Assembly: GCF_000759675.1 (NCBI RefSeq)
Contig: NZ_BAWM01000016.1
Span: 1-64,000, forward strand
From: Neobacillus niacini
GTDB lineage: Bacteria; Bacillota; Bacilli; Bacillales; Cytobacillaceae
Direction of reading: 5' to 3'
Length of the DNA: 64,000 nucleotides
Shown here: positions 26,403 through 35,445 of the stretch, one piece after another
How positions within the stretch are numbered: the first letter of the stretch is position 1
Layout of the letters: each line of letters opens with the position of its first letter
Notes under the pieces: generated by a model
Database searches by the model: none
What the model was told of the DNA's origin: nothing
Seen by the model: only the letters and a program-made list of their open reading frames with translations
Position numbers and translations under genes: made by a program

Positions 26403-26942
26403 ATGGATGTAGTTGAAAAGGCACTGCAGACAGCAAGTAGAAGTCATGAAGGACAATATCGTAAGAACACTGATATTCCTTATATTATCCACCCTGTTGC
26501 TGTTGGGATGATGTTAATGAAAGCTGGGTACAGTGATGAAATCGTTGCAGCGGGCATCCTGCATGATACGGTTGAGGATACGCCACTTATACTTGAAGAT
26601 ATAAAAGAGGAATTCGGAGCAAAAATTGCTGAAATCGTCGAAGGCAGTTCTGAACCTGATAAAACTCTTCCATGGAAGGATAGGAAGGAGCATACCATTG
26701 AATTCTTAAAAACAGCTTCGGAGGAAATTCGTGCTGTTGTTTGTGCAGATAAACTACATAATATTCGTTCCATCATTAGAGATTATGAAGATGTTGGGGA
26801 GGAAGTTTGGAGTAGATTTAATGCAGGTAAAGAACAACAAAAGTGGTACTACACAAATGTTGTAGAAAGTTTAGGGATCCAATCTACTTTTGATTTACTA
26901 ATAGAATTACGTTATGAAGTAGATAAACTTTTTGGGAGATGA
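26403..26942 (+). CDS. HD-domain phosphohydrolase, small alarmone-hydrolase-like
   Basis: A 179-residue protein resembling the hydrolase half of RelA/SpoT proteins. The metal ligands are visible as IPYIIHPVAV (His), ILHDTVEDT (His-Asp) and CADKLHNIRSI (Asp). No synthetase domain is present. Family members remove the 3' pyrophosphate from (p)ppGpp or act on related nucleotides. The next gene starts six bases later, so they are probably co-transcribed. Confidence 0.88.
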   Translation: MDVVEKALQTASRSHEGQYRKNTDIPYIIHPVAVGMMLMKAGYSDEIVAAGILHDTVEDTPLILEDIKEEFGAKIAEIVEGSSEPDKTLPWKDRKEHTIEFLKTASEEIRAVVCADKLHNIRSIIRDYEDVGEEVWSRFNAGKEQQKWYYTNVVESLGIQSTFDLLIELRYEVDKLFGR

Positions 26943-26948
26943 TATGGG

Positions 26949-27626
26949 ATGAAGGATTTTAAGGTTGACACATATGATGAGGCGATAGATGTAATAAAAG
27001 AAATTGGATTTCTTCCATTGGCAAAGCTTATCCCTAATTACCCTTCGCTCGACAGTATTACTCCGAAAGAACATTGGTATACCGGTTCGGAGTTCGATCC
27101 ATGGATGTGGCGTGCAAAATTTCCGGGGGATGGAGCAGCCGCATATGGGAAGTTTGTGAAAAAGAAATCAGTATTAATATCTACTGAACTCTTACCATTG
27201 GTTCGTGCTATTTTGGGGTCCTCTTTTTCCGTAAGAGATCGATTTCGGGATGGGCTAATGTCAAGAGAAGCTGTAGAGCTATATACGCTGATTAGTGAGA
27301 ATGAAGGAATAGACACAAGGGTATTGAGAGTAGAAGCAGGAATGAAGGATAAAGAAAAGAAGAAGCCGTTTGATCATGCCTTGCTGGAATTACAAGGTTC
27401 CATGGACATTGTTGTTTCAGGGACGAAGGCGAAAACAAACGAAGCTGGGGAGAAAAATGGCTGGAGTAGTACCTCTTTTGAAACAATGAATTTTTGGGCA
27501 AAGAATCATAGAGTTGATGAAAGTTCGATTGAAAAGGAAGACGCGAAAATGATGTTAAGAGATCATTTTGCTTCGATTTGCAGTCCGGAGGCAATGAAAG
27601 CCTTCAATAAAATATTTGGGCTTTAG
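26949..27626 (+). CDS. Uncharacterised protein, AlkZ-related type
   Basis: A 225-residue soluble protein containing WYTGSEFDPWMWRAKFPGDG and AAYGKFVKKKSVLISTELLP. This stretch recalls the AlkZ-related proteins of bacilli (winged-helix proteins distantly like the DNA glycosylase AlkZ). The activity is unproven. It follows the HD-domain gene after six bases and ends at a terminator. Confidence 0.6.
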   Translation: MKDFKVDTYDEAIDVIKEIGFLPLAKLIPNYPSLDSITPKEHWYTGSEFDPWMWRAKFPGDGAAAYGKFVKKKSVLISTELLPLVRAILGSSFSVRDRFRDGLMSREAVELYTLISENEGIDTRVLRVEAGMKDKEKKKPFDHALLELQGSMDIVVSGTKAKTNEAGEKNGWSSTSFETMNFWAKNHRVDESSIEKEDAKMMLRDHFASICSPEAMKAFNKIFGL

Positions 27627-27653
27627 AGGAAATCGTGACGATTTCCTTTTTTT
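27627..27653 (+). terminator. Terminator after the HD/AlkZ-related pair
   Basis: AGGAAATCG/CGATTTCCT with a TGA loop is followed by T7, directly after the stop codon. Confidence 0.9.
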
Positions 27654-27772
27654 GTTGTGTCCATTTGAAAGGAACGTAAACCCTAGCACTCCATTATTTC
27701 AACTAGCCGTGATACTAGCATGTCCCCACTGTCCTACTACTTCATATTTTATATAAAAGGAGATGAAAAAAT

Positions 27773-28063
27773 ATGAGTTGTAGAAAAAATGTGTTTCCGC
27801 TCTGTATTTTTCCAGGGTATAGATGGTGCGGACCTGGTTGCAGCGGTCCTGGAGCACCTATCAATGATGTAGATTCCTGCTGTTACAAACATGACCTCTG
27901 TCTTGAGCGTGGAAACTCCCCATGTTACTGCGATAAACGATTTATGGAATGCCTTCATTTCAAAAGAAATCCACATACAAAAAAAGGAAGACAGGCAAAT
28001 GTCATGTATAAATTCATGAAACTAAAAACCAGTTTCACATGTGGCCATCATAAAAGATGTTAG
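27773..28063 (+). CDS. Phospholipase A2-like small protein
   Basis: A 96-residue cysteine-rich protein (14 Cys). It has a calcium-loop-like stretch (YRWCGPGCSGPGAPINDVDS) directly followed by CCYKHDLCLE, the His-Asp catalytic motif of secreted and parvovirus-type phospholipase A2. A third cysteine cluster is CYCDKRFMEC. No signal peptide is visible, so export is uncertain. The ribosome site AAAGGAGATG is strong. Activity would be hydrolysis of the sn-2 acyl bond of phospholipids. The assignment rests on the motifs. Confidence 0.8.
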   Translation: MSCRKNVFPLCIFPGYRWCGPGCSGPGAPINDVDSCCYKHDLCLERGNSPCYCDKRFMECLHFKRNPHTKKGRQANVMYKFMKLKTSFTCGHHKRC

Positions 28064-28070
28064 ACAAATG

Positions 28071-28550
28071 CTAACTGCATTCCTTTTTACAAGCCTTTTT
28101 TTCCAAATTACAAATCCATTTATAGAATCCTAATAAGATAAGTAGAAGAAAGGGGTCAAGGATAGCCGCATGCCGCAGTTTCCACCAGCCATAATGAAAA
28201 TATCCCCAAGGCTCAGGAAGCAGGGTAATAACTTCGTAGGATAAAATGGCAATAACAAAACAAGTTAAATAAATTAGTTTTTTGACACATCCCTTTTTAT
28301 GAGGGTACCAATTTAAGAAAAACATATTTACTGGCGGAATTAGGAACACATGCGGGAGTATTCCTCGCAAATCTAAACCTGGGTCAAAGTACCAGTAAGC
28401 ATGATATTTGAATTCAACAAAAATGTCGAAAAGCACTTGGAAGGCAATCGTAAATAACCAAATATGAACAATTTGATTCCCAGTTAGTAATTTATTTGTT
28501 TTAAAACCCAAAACATTAAAGATTACAATTGCGATCAAAAGCCCTATCAT
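28071..28550 (-). CDS. CBO0543 family integral membrane protein
   Basis: A 159-residue protein with about five membrane segments. Acidic aromatic loops (DIFVEFKYHAYWYFDPGLDL) and GYFHYGWWKLRHAAILDP match the CBO0543 family. The ATG at 28550 is preceded by a weak AAAAGGGAA site. It converges on the phospholipase-like gene with only seven bases between stops. The function is unknown. Confidence 0.75.
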   Translation of the reverse strand: MIGLLIAIVIFNVLGFKTNKLLTGNQIVHIWLFTIAFQVLFDIFVEFKYHAYWYFDPGLDLRGILPHVFLIPPVNMFFLNWYPHKKGCVKKLIYLTCFVIAILSYEVITLLPEPWGYFHYGWWKLRHAAILDPFLLLILLGFYKWICNLEKKACKKECS

Positions 28551-28868
28551 AAAATTTCCCTTTTTTATTTTTTAATGTGCCCAGCAATGAATGGACTATG
28601 CATAGGACTTGGTAATTCAAAAAATTGTAAACATAAATTTTTTACAAATAATACTAAATAGTTTTCCTAATAATATGTCTGATATAATAGTTGATAGAAG
28701 TAGTGTCCTTTGTAAGGCCACTGCTTTTTCGTAAATGTGAATATTTGTAGAAGCTTCATAAAAGTAAAGGCATAAAACGAAAGGGGATAAGCGCACAGCT
28801 GTGAATAAATCAGTCAGTTAACATGCATGGCTAATCGATTTAGATTAGTTGGGAGATGAAATAATCTT
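28551..28868. other. Intergenic region upstream of the GGDEF gene
   Basis: About 318 AT-rich bases hold the divergent promoters. An imperfect hairpin (AGTAGTG...CCACTGCT) with a T5 run lies at about 28695-28732. It could attenuate transcription toward the GGDEF gene. No known riboswitch consensus was recognised. Confidence 0.35.
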
Positions 28869-29906
28869 ATGTTAAAGCGATTTGCATCACTTAATGAGCT
28901 TAAGATACGCATCTATTTATGGGGTGTACCTTGTATTGTCATTTCTCTCATTTCTAATACATTTTTACAAAATATTGATGGCGTAAATAAATTCAATTTT
29001 ACCATTAATAACACTCTCTCAATTTGGTTTATTATTAGTTGGTTTTTATTATACAAAAGACTTTTTGTTCAATTTACAGAATACTCAAATTTGGCATTAG
29101 TCAGTTTTTATCATGTTACGACTTTTTTTGATGCTGTTCGTAACTATATGGTTGTAGATGGAGGGTCTCTTGGAGATTTTATCATCTGGATGCCGATTAC
29201 TACCTTGTTCTTTTTTTTAACTCTAGGAACAAAGCGAGGGTTATACTACTCCATTGTCATATTTTTAACAACTTTTATAACGGGAATCATTTATATAAAT
29301 AGTCTCTACTCTGAATCAATTGATTCGCTAGGTCAGTTTTATTTTGCTAATCTTGTTTACATCATTGTTCTCTACTATGCTCAGCATGTGTTTAAGACTT
29401 ATGCTGATCTTGAAATGTTTAAAAAGCACGCCTACTATGATTCATTAACGAGAATTGCTAATCGTCTGCAGATTGATGAATGGCTTGAAAAGAAGCTCAA
29501 GTTGTTCGAGGAGAAGAAAGAAGGCTTCTCAATCATTTTCTTTGATATTGATCATTTTAAGTCAGTAAATGATAGCTATGGGCATAAAGTTGGTGATGAA
29601 GTCCTTGTAGAGTTAGCAGAACTCATCGAGCACCATATTTCCAATCGAGAGCTTTTTGGACGTTGGGGTGGGGAAGAGTTCATTATCATCTCTAGTAAAG
29701 TAAGTGAAGATACCGTAAAGCTTGCAGAACATCTAAGGAAAGTAGTTGCTGAACATCATTTTAAAGGGGCAGGTAACCTTACAGCGAGTTTCGGCGTTAC
29801 CAATTCTAAAGCAGGTGACAGCATAGATTCTTTATTGAATCGGGCTGATAAGGGTTTATATCAGTGTAAGAACTGCGGAAGAAACCAAGTAAGTTATATT
29901 AAGTAA
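28869..29906 (+). CDS. Membrane-anchored diguanylate cyclase (GGDEF)
   Basis: A 345-residue protein with about six membrane segments in residues 15-175, then a GGDEF domain. The domain starts YYDSLTRIANR and carries the metal site IIFFDIDHFKSVNDSYGH and the active site GRWGGEEFIII. It should make cyclic di-GMP from two GTP at the inner membrane face. The inhibitory RxxD motif expected five residues before GGEEF is RELF here, so product feedback is probably absent. It is a single gene followed by a terminator. Confidence 0.92.
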   Translation: MLKRFASLNELKIRIYLWGVPCIVISLISNTFLQNIDGVNKFNFTINNTLSIWFIISWFLLYKRLFVQFTEYSNLALVSFYHVTTFFDAVRNYMVVDGGSLGDFIIWMPITTLFFFLTLGTKRGLYYSIVIFLTTFITGIIYINSLYSESIDSLGQFYFANLVYIIVLYYAQHVFKTYADLEMFKKHAYYDSLTRIANRLQIDEWLEKKLKLFEEKKEGFSIIFFDIDHFKSVNDSYGHKVGDEVLVELAELIEHHISNRELFGRWGGEEFIIISSKVSEDTVKLAEHLRKVVAEHHFKGAGNLTASFGVTNSKAGDSIDSLLNRADKGLYQCKNCGRNQVSYIK

Positions 29907-29937
29907 GGGTTAGTGACACAGGCACTAACCCTTTATT
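29906..29937 (+). terminator. Terminator after the GGDEF gene
   Basis: AAGGGTTAGTG/CACTAACCCTT with a seven-base loop and a short T-rich tail overlaps the stop codon's last base. Confidence 0.85.
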
Positions 29938-29949
29938 TAGAACCATCCT

Positions 29950-30258
29950 TTATTGTTTAAATGGAAATTCTACACTCTCTGTTATAATCCTTCCGTTTCT
30001 TACATCTAAATTGCCCTCTGTTTTTCCATCCTTAGAAATTACATGCACAATATAAATTCCTTCACCAGGATAGTAGGCAACGTTTGTAATCTTAAAAGAT
30101 TCTTCAGGGTAGTTTTCCTTAAGATAGGTGGTCACGATCTCTCTGCTCTTACCCTTTTCGGCGGGGTTACCATTAAGGAAGAAATAAATAAAACCAGACA
30201 TGAGCAGCACAAGTACAAGAATAGATAATAAAATAGCTTTTCCCTTCATCGAGTACAT
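29950..30258 (-). CDS. Membrane-anchored small extracytoplasmic protein
   Basis: A 102-residue protein. A single N-terminal hydrophobic segment (LLSILVLVLLMSGFIYFF) precedes a ~70-residue outside domain (EIVTTYLKENYPEESFKI, then YYPGEGIYIVHVISKDGK). The domain looks like the small DUF3139/PepSY-like fold, where strands follow a helix, but this is uncertain. Starts at 30258 or 30249 are both possible relative to AAAAGGGG. Confidence 0.6.
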   Translation of the reverse strand: MYSMKGKAILLSILVLVLLMSGFIYFFLNGNPAEKGKSREIVTTYLKENYPEESFKITNVAYYPGEGIYIVHVISKDGKTEGNLDVRNGRIITESVEFPFKQ

Positions 30259-30350
30259 ACACCCCTTTTATTAACTTAATACTATTGTATTTATATTTTA
30301 GTGTAAAATTATACTATTTGGTGCTATTTCGCTTTAACAATAAGAAAAAG

Positions 30351-30680
30351 GGCAAAAAAGGAGCTTGGTACATGTGTACCAAGCTAAATTATGGGAAGTT
30401 TAAGAATAAGGTTCCTTAAACCTTAAGACTCAATTAAGTTATCTTTATAATAAGATAAACATTTGTAGAAGTTATAGAGAAGTTATGTGGAAATTGTGAA
30501 GATGACAAGTTTAATAATAATAGGCAAAAAAAAGGATTGGTACACGGGTACCAATCAAATTATGGGAAGTTTTTAAGAATAAGGTTCCTAAAAACCTAAG
30601 TCTTAAATAAGTTATCTTTATAATAGGATAAACATTTGTAGAAGTTATAGAGAAGTTATGTGGAAATTATGAAGATGAAA
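30351..30680 (+). repeat. Tandem duplication of a ~158-bp leader-like element
   Basis: Copies at 30351-30507 and 30523-30680 are alike base for base over most of their length. Each begins with GGCAAAAAA. Next comes a hairpin (copy 1 GCTTGGTAC/GTACCAAGC, copy 2 GATTGGTAC/GTACCAATC), then GGGAAGTTT, a smaller AAGGTT/AACCTT-type hairpin, and a conserved GTTATCTTTATAATA tract ending GTGGAAATT. One base pair of the first stem changes in a compensating way (C-G to A-T). The block lies directly ahead of a secreted-protein gene. Confidence 0.85.
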
Positions 30681-30764
30681 AAATTATTTTTTCATTGAGT
30701 GAAAATGGACAAAAAATCTAATAATAAGTTTGCCAGATTCAATTTATTATTAGGAGATGATTTT

Positions 30765-31415
30765 TTGAACAAATTTTTACCCAAATTCATGCTGTTGTTT
30801 CTTTCCTTTGCATTAATATTCCCAGCATTCACAAATGCGGAAGAGACCAAACAGGTCGAGCGGCAAACACAGCCGTTAAGTCAGAAAGCTTGCCAACTTA
30901 GGGTTGATTTGAGGCATCTTTGGAATGAACACGCTTTTTGGACAGAAAAGTTTGTAGTAAGTTCCATTGCAGGGCTAGAGGACCAAAAACAGGTGCTGGC
31001 TAGATTATTGAAAAACCAGGACGATTTTGGGAATGCAATTAAGCCCTATTACGGAGAGGAAGCAGGCAACAAGCTTGCACAATTGTTAAGAGGGCATATT
31101 CTGATTGCCGGCAAGGTTGTGGCTGCAGCAAAAAGCGGGAATCAGGCTGACCTCAAAAAATACAATACTGAATGGTTTAAAAATGCAGATGATATTACAA
31201 ACTTTTTAACTGCTGCAAATCCTAACTACAATAAAAAAGAATTAAATGAAATGATGTATACGCATTTAAAACTGATTACAGATGGTGTGGTTGCCAAACT
31301 TAAAAAGGATTGGAATGCGAATATTACGGCCTTAGACAATAATCAAGAACATCTAATGCATATGTCAGATTTCCTTACAGATGGAATTATCAAGCAGTTC
31401 CCTAATAAGGTTTAA
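30765..31415 (+). CDS. Secreted helical protein, unknown
   Basis: A 216-residue protein with a clear signal peptide (NKFLPKFMLLFLSFALIF, cut near FTNAEE). The mature part is mostly helical and rich in H, W and K, with RHLWNEHAFWTEKFVVSS near the start and MYTHLKLITDGVVAKL later, suggesting a four-helix bundle. The TTG at 30765 with AGGAG eight bases upstream is preferred over the GTG at 30699. The duplicated element upstream probably controls it. The family is known to me only as uncharacterised. Confidence 0.7.
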   Translation: MNKFLPKFMLLFLSFALIFPAFTNAEETKQVERQTQPLSQKACQLRVDLRHLWNEHAFWTEKFVVSSIAGLEDQKQVLARLLKNQDDFGNAIKPYYGEEAGNKLAQLLRGHILIAGKVVAAAKSGNQADLKKYNTEWFKNADDITNFLTAANPNYNKKELNEMMYTHLKLITDGVVAKLKKDWNANITALDNNQEHLMHMSDFLTDGIIKQFPNKV

Positions 31416-31419
31416 AAAA

Positions 31420-31457
31420 AATGGAGCCCAACTTAGTGGTTGGGACTCCATTTTTTA
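31420..31457. terminator. Bidirectional terminator
   Basis: AAATGGAGCCCAAC/GTTGGGACTCCATTT (one bulge) has A and T runs on both sides. It serves the secreted-protein gene and the converging purine permease gene. Confidence 0.9.
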
Positions 31458-32756
31458 ATGTGGTAAGAATGCAAGCTGATAAAAGAACAATACTGCGAAT
31501 ACATAAAGAAGGGGGTGAACCTCACGCCATTTTCCTTTGGCTATCTTCAGAAGCGGATAGCTGATGAAACCAAGTGCAATTCCAGTGGCAATGCTGGATG
31601 TTAGTGGCATACTCAGAATCACAAGGAATGCCGGAAAAGCTTCATCTAATTCGTCCCATTTAATATTTGCAATGCTTCCCATCATCATACTGCCGACAAT
31701 GATAAGAGCAGGAGCCGTAATCGCAGAAATCCCTGAAACGGCACTGACAAGAGGTCCAAAAAATGCGGACATAATAAACAAAGCCGCAACCGTAAGGGAA
31801 GTTAATCCTGTCCGTCCGCCAGCCGCAACCCCAGAAGTGGATTCAATATAAGCAGTTGTTGGGCTTGTACCAAACATCGCTCCGATGGATGTTGCAACAG
31901 AGTCGGAGAGCAATGCTTGACGGGCGCGTGGTAATTTTCCATTTTTCATTAAACCTGCCTGATTTGCAACACCAATCATAGTTCCGGTGGTGTCAAAGAT
32001 TGTTACTAGAATGAATGAAAATACAACTGCATAAAGACTGTGCTGAATGACATCACTTAAAGCTGAAATAGGGTTTCCTATAATTAAGCCCTCAGGAAGA
32101 GAAGGAAGTGAAACAAATCCTTGATCAAAAGAAAGTTGGTTGGTAAAAAAGGCAATTAGCCCAGTAATGATCATTCCCAAAAATAATGCTCCATTGATTC
32201 GCAGCGCCATTAGAATTAATGTAATGGCTAGTCCCACTATTGCTAACAGGGCTGAAGGAGATTGCAGGTCACCCAATCCGACAAGATTGGTAGGATGAGC
32301 AGTAATGATGTGAGTAAGTCTCAAACCAATAAAAGCAATAAATAAACCAATACCTGCTGTAATCCCGTGTTTGAGGTTATCTGGAATTGCATCAATTAAT
32401 TTTTCTCTAAAGGGTGTTAATGACAAGATAACAAAAATAATACCGGCAATAAAAACGGCTGCAAAGGCTGTTTCATAGTTAATATTTTGCCCGCCGCCAA
32501 CGACTGAATAGGCGAAGTATGCGTTAAGCCCCATTCCAGGTGCAATGGCGATTGGATAATTTGCGAATAATGCCATCCAAAGTGTCCCAACAACTGCAGA
32601 GATAATAGTTGCTGTGAATACTTGTTCAAATGGTACACCTGCGTCTGCGAGAATGACAGGGTTCACAACAACGATGTAAACCATTGTAAAGAAGGTTGTA
32701 ATTCCCGCAAGTAGTTCTGTTTTTGTATTTGTTTGATTTTCTTTAAGTTTAAACAT
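31455..32756 (-). CDS. pbuG: Hypoxanthine/guanine permease, NCS2 AzgA-type
   Basis: A 433-residue transporter with about 12-14 membrane segments. Family motifs are MVYIVVVNPVILADAGVPF at the start, GMGLNAYFAYSVVGG, and TSPTTAYIESTSGVAAGG in the region that binds the base. The ATG at 32756 has GGAGGA upstream. It imports hypoxanthine and guanine, possibly adenine. B. subtilis pbuG has a purine riboswitch, but only about 80 bases separate this gene from its neighbour and no such aptamer is seen. Confidence 0.92.
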   Translation of the reverse strand: MFKLKENQTNTKTELLAGITTFFTMVYIVVVNPVILADAGVPFEQVFTATIISAVVGTLWMALFANYPIAIAPGMGLNAYFAYSVVGGGQNINYETAFAAVFIAGIIFVILSLTPFREKLIDAIPDNLKHGITAGIGLFIAFIGLRLTHIITAHPTNLVGLGDLQSPSALLAIVGLAITLILMALRINGALFLGMIITGLIAFFTNQLSFDQGFVSLPSLPEGLIIGNPISALSDVIQHSLYAVVFSFILVTIFDTTGTMIGVANQAGLMKNGKLPRARQALLSDSVATSIGAMFGTSPTTAYIESTSGVAAGGRTGLTSLTVAALFIMSAFFGPLVSAVSGISAITAPALIIVGSMMMGSIANIKWDELDEAFPAFLVILSMPLTSSIATGIALGFISYPLLKIAKGKWREVHPLLYVFAVLFFYQLAFLPH

Positions 32757-32837
32757 AGACTTCCTCCAAAAAGCGAACATTTTTTAACAACCTTTATATA
32801 ATATTCGTTTCCAATGAGGATTTCAATCTTTCTTATT

Positions 32838-33632
32838 TTATCCCCAAACTTCATCGAGAGTTTCTCGAAATAACTGATTTAAAAGTTCGGTGGGGTTAGT
32901 ATTATCGATTGATAATTCCTTTACGTATTGTTCTAAATGCCCAATCTCCCTATCCAGGAATTGATTAATGTTCTCAGTTCTAGGATTAGGATCAAGAATT
33001 TCACCAGCTATTTTTTGTTTGATAATGTCGTCGATTATATTTCTTATCTCACCGGTTGGAAGGATATCATGGACGAGCTGAGTAAATTTAATAGGCGGAA
33101 ATTCTTTATGCTTTTCAATCCATTTAGCCGCCAATAGCGGGCGAAATATGTTGAAGTATCTTTTAATTTTTACTTCCTCACGATTTAAATAATCACGGTA
33201 ATTTCCTTTTGCCATTTTTAAATAGTGATGGATGCCAGATATGGGAGAAAAAATATGGCTTTCTAACATTATCATTTTATTGATGCCAGAATACTCCTGG
33301 TAATAAATAATATCGGAGTGGAGCCATTCTAGCAGAGGTGGATTCGATTTGCGAAATAATCGTAATGCTTTGGTTAGTTCCCAGCCATTTAGGTCTAGTA
33401 GTTTGTCCACTTGAATTGAAAGCTTATCATGCTTCGGAACCTCTAGCACGTCTCGCCTTTGATCAATTGAGAGATACCATTCCTTTTTATGAACATAAAT
33501 AAAGCGAATATCGTAGTCACTTTCCTTCGAAGGGAAGCCCCATGCTCTGCTCCCCGATTCACAGGCATAAAGGATTTTAACATCATACTCTATTTCAATT
33601 TGCTTAAGTACCTCTAAAATGTGTTCTCTCAA
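32838..33632 (-). CDS. YcgL-family nucleotidyltransferase-fold protein
   Basis: A 264-residue protein of the DNA polymerase beta superfamily. The core motif is CESGSRAWGFPSKESDYDIR, where the G-S pair and D-x-D bind nucleotide and metal. The C-terminal helical half contains HYLKMAKGNYRDYL. The TTG at 33632 is chosen because family members start about here (REHILEVLKQIEIEY); the longer frame to 33653 adds an unlikely lead. The substrate is unknown; RNA end modification is suspected for relatives. Confidence 0.85.
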   Translation of the reverse strand: MREHILEVLKQIEIEYDVKILYACESGSRAWGFPSKESDYDIRFIYVHKKEWYLSIDQRRDVLEVPKHDKLSIQVDKLLDLNGWELTKALRLFRKSNPPLLEWLHSDIIYYQEYSGINKMIMLESHIFSPISGIHHYLKMAKGNYRDYLNREEVKIKRYFNIFRPLLAAKWIEKHKEFPPIKFTQLVHDILPTGEIRNIIDDIIKQKIAGEILDPNPRTENINQFLDREIGHLEQYVKELSIDNTNPTELLNQLFRETLDEVWG

Positions 33633-33845
33633 CCTTAAAACCCCATTTATCAAATTTCTTAATTAACTTGATTCGTAAGCATAAATAATTCATTTTTACC
33701 TAGATTATCATGATTAATGCCATTTTGCACTTTGGCAGCAATTCAACAACAGCAAACAAGGCTTTGGGAATAACGCACTTCTTGTTGAATATATAAACAA
33801 TAGGGCATTATTCCTTATTTAAGTTATTGAACAGGGGGAGATGAG

Positions 33846-34298
33846 ATGTTATCAAGACAATTAATTATCTATTTTCTGCTTTGTTTAATTGCAATTTTGA
33901 TGGTGAAGGAATTTTCTTTTAGTCCTGAGTCCTTTTCTGGTAACGGTAATCCCGTCATTCTAATTTATCCATTTGTGCTGCTGACGTTTACACTTTTTGG
34001 GTATGAGTTATTTTTAAAACTAAAGGGTGCTTCATTTAAAGGTTCTACTTGGCGAAATGTGGTCGTTTGTTCCTTTATCATCCTACTTGCAGCAAGTGTG
34101 TTAGAATTTGCCTATATTAACGAGTTAATTCAGAAATTAGGCGGTCCGCCCACAAATGAAGAATCACGAATTTATCGATTTCCTTGGTTAAATCAATACA
34201 CGAATACGATCTTCGTTAATTTTTATACGTTCCTCATTTATGCTTCTACATTGACTTTCTTCACATCATTATTTCGCTGGAGGAGAAATACCCCATAA
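33846..34298 (+). CDS. Four-segment membrane protein, unknown
   Basis: A 150-residue protein with hydrophobic segments near residues 5-20, 38-55, 72-90 and 123-142. The loop NELIQKLGGPPTNEESRIYR lies before the last one. The ribosome site GGGGAGATGAG is good. It is a stand-alone gene with no recognised family. Confidence 0.65.
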   Translation: MLSRQLIIYFLLCLIAILMVKEFSFSPESFSGNGNPVILIYPFVLLTFTLFGYELFLKLKGASFKGSTWRNVVVCSFIILLAASVLEFAYINELIQKLGGPPTNEESRIYRFPWLNQYTNTIFVNFYTFLIYASTLTFFTSLFRWRRNTP

Positions 34299-34499
34299 TT
34301 GTAACAGTTTTCAAACAAGCCTCTTGTTTTTAACAGTCATTCTGGATAAATAGTTTCTTCCTAATAACATAATGTTTTTTGTTGTTGTTTCCATAAAATT
34401 TGCAATATAATAGGATTATAGATGTTCACATAATTGACAAATATCTTCAAAATATTGGAAATAAGTTAAACATAATGGGTAGATATGGAGGGATCTGAA

Positions 34500-34730
34500 A
34501 TGATTAGAATGGCTGTGGCGGGTGTGTTGGGTTTTGTTCTAATTTTTATAGAATCCATGATTGTGATGAAACTAAAGGGTTATCATGGAATTGAGTTTGG
34601 CGGTTTAACACCATTTATTAACGTGTGGGCGATGAATTTCTTTTTAGTATTTGCTATACTCACCCAAATAACAAATTGGTATCAAGATCGAGTAGGTTTT
34701 GAAAGTGGAGAAGAAGATAATATCTATTAA
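34500..34730 (+). CDS. Small two-segment membrane protein, unknown
   Basis: A 76-residue protein with two hydrophobic segments (VLGFVLIFIESMIVMKLKG and WAMNFFLVFAILTQI) and an acidic tail ending SGEEDNIY. The ATG at 34500 has GGAGGG seven bases upstream. A terminator follows eight bases after the stop. No family is recognised. Confidence 0.65.
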   Translation: MIRMAVAGVLGFVLIFIESMIVMKLKGYHGIEFGGLTPFINVWAMNFFLVFAILTQITNWYQDRVGFESGEEDNIY

Positions 34731-34737
34731 TAAATAA

Positions 34738-34771
34738 ACGCCTCAATCAAATGATTGAGGCGACTTTTTTG
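34738..34771. terminator. Terminator
   Basis: CGCCTCAATCA/TGATTGAGGCG with an AA loop is followed by T6. It lies between the small membrane protein gene and the converging DoxX gene. Confidence 0.9.
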
Positions 34772-34777
34772 TTACGG

Positions 34778-35290
34778 TTACGCATGTTGTTTTGCTGTTT
34801 CTTTCCCTTTCAAAACAGTTTTACGGATGAATGGAACCACCCAGCGGTCAAGACCAATGCGGCCAGCATTGTAACCAGCTGTTAAGATGATGAAGCCTAA
34901 GAATATGTCAGTCGGATTATGAGATACAGTACCTGCTAGGAAGAAAGAGAAGTTCATTACTAAACCAAAGAACATTGCTGCTGTTGTGAAGCATCCTAAT
35001 AGAAGTCCTAAACCGATTAATGTTTCGCCCCAAGGAACGATGAAGTTAAACACGTCAATGTTTGGTAAAGCAAAGCTTTCTAAGAAGTTAACGTACCAGC
35101 CGTAAACCATGTTGCCATCTGGACCTTTTACGGGATTCTTTACTGCATTTCCTAGAAATCCAGAAGCGTCGAAGCCGCCTCCTGTTAATTTTCCTAAACC
35201 AGCTGTGAACCATGAGTATCCAAGATATAAACGAATGACAGTTAAAATAGCTGCAGAGATTTTGTTTTCTCTTAAAAATTTGTTAAACAT
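34778..35290 (-). CDS. DoxX family membrane protein, copy A
   Basis: A 170-residue protein with four membrane segments. The DoxX pattern is LRLYLGYSWFTAGLGKLTGG at the start, IVPWGETLIGLGLLLGCF in the third segment, and GYNAGRIGLDRWVVPFIRK at the end. It is nearly the same as the product of the neighbouring upstream gene, so the two arose by tandem duplication. A site (GGGCGGA) precedes the ATG. DoxX proteins are linked to redox and thiol stress in some bacteria; the role here is unknown. Confidence 0.88.
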   Translation of the reverse strand: MFNKFLRENKISAAILTVIRLYLGYSWFTAGLGKLTGGGFDASGFLGNAVKNPVKGPDGNMVYGWYVNFLESFALPNIDVFNFIVPWGETLIGLGLLLGCFTTAAMFFGLVMNFSFFLAGTVSHNPTDIFLGFIILTAGYNAGRIGLDRWVVPFIRKTVLKGKETAKQHA

Positions 35291-35445
35291 AAAGCATTCC
35301 GCCCTTCAAAAATTAGTTTGTATTTGATAGTTTCACTATATAAGATTTTTGTAGTTAACGACATGACCATAGTGATAAGTTCACACTTTGTTAAAATTGT
35401 TTTGTCAGAATCTTGAACAACTTAGTTTATAAAACTTTGTATTTG

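Noticed and set aside
28690..28868. A cyclic di-GMP riboswitch upstream of the GGDEF gene
   Set aside because: Neither class I nor class II conserved bases could be found; only a simple hairpin is visible.
32757..32837. A purine riboswitch ahead of pbuG
   Set aside because: The gap is about 80 bases and lacks the three-way-junction consensus.
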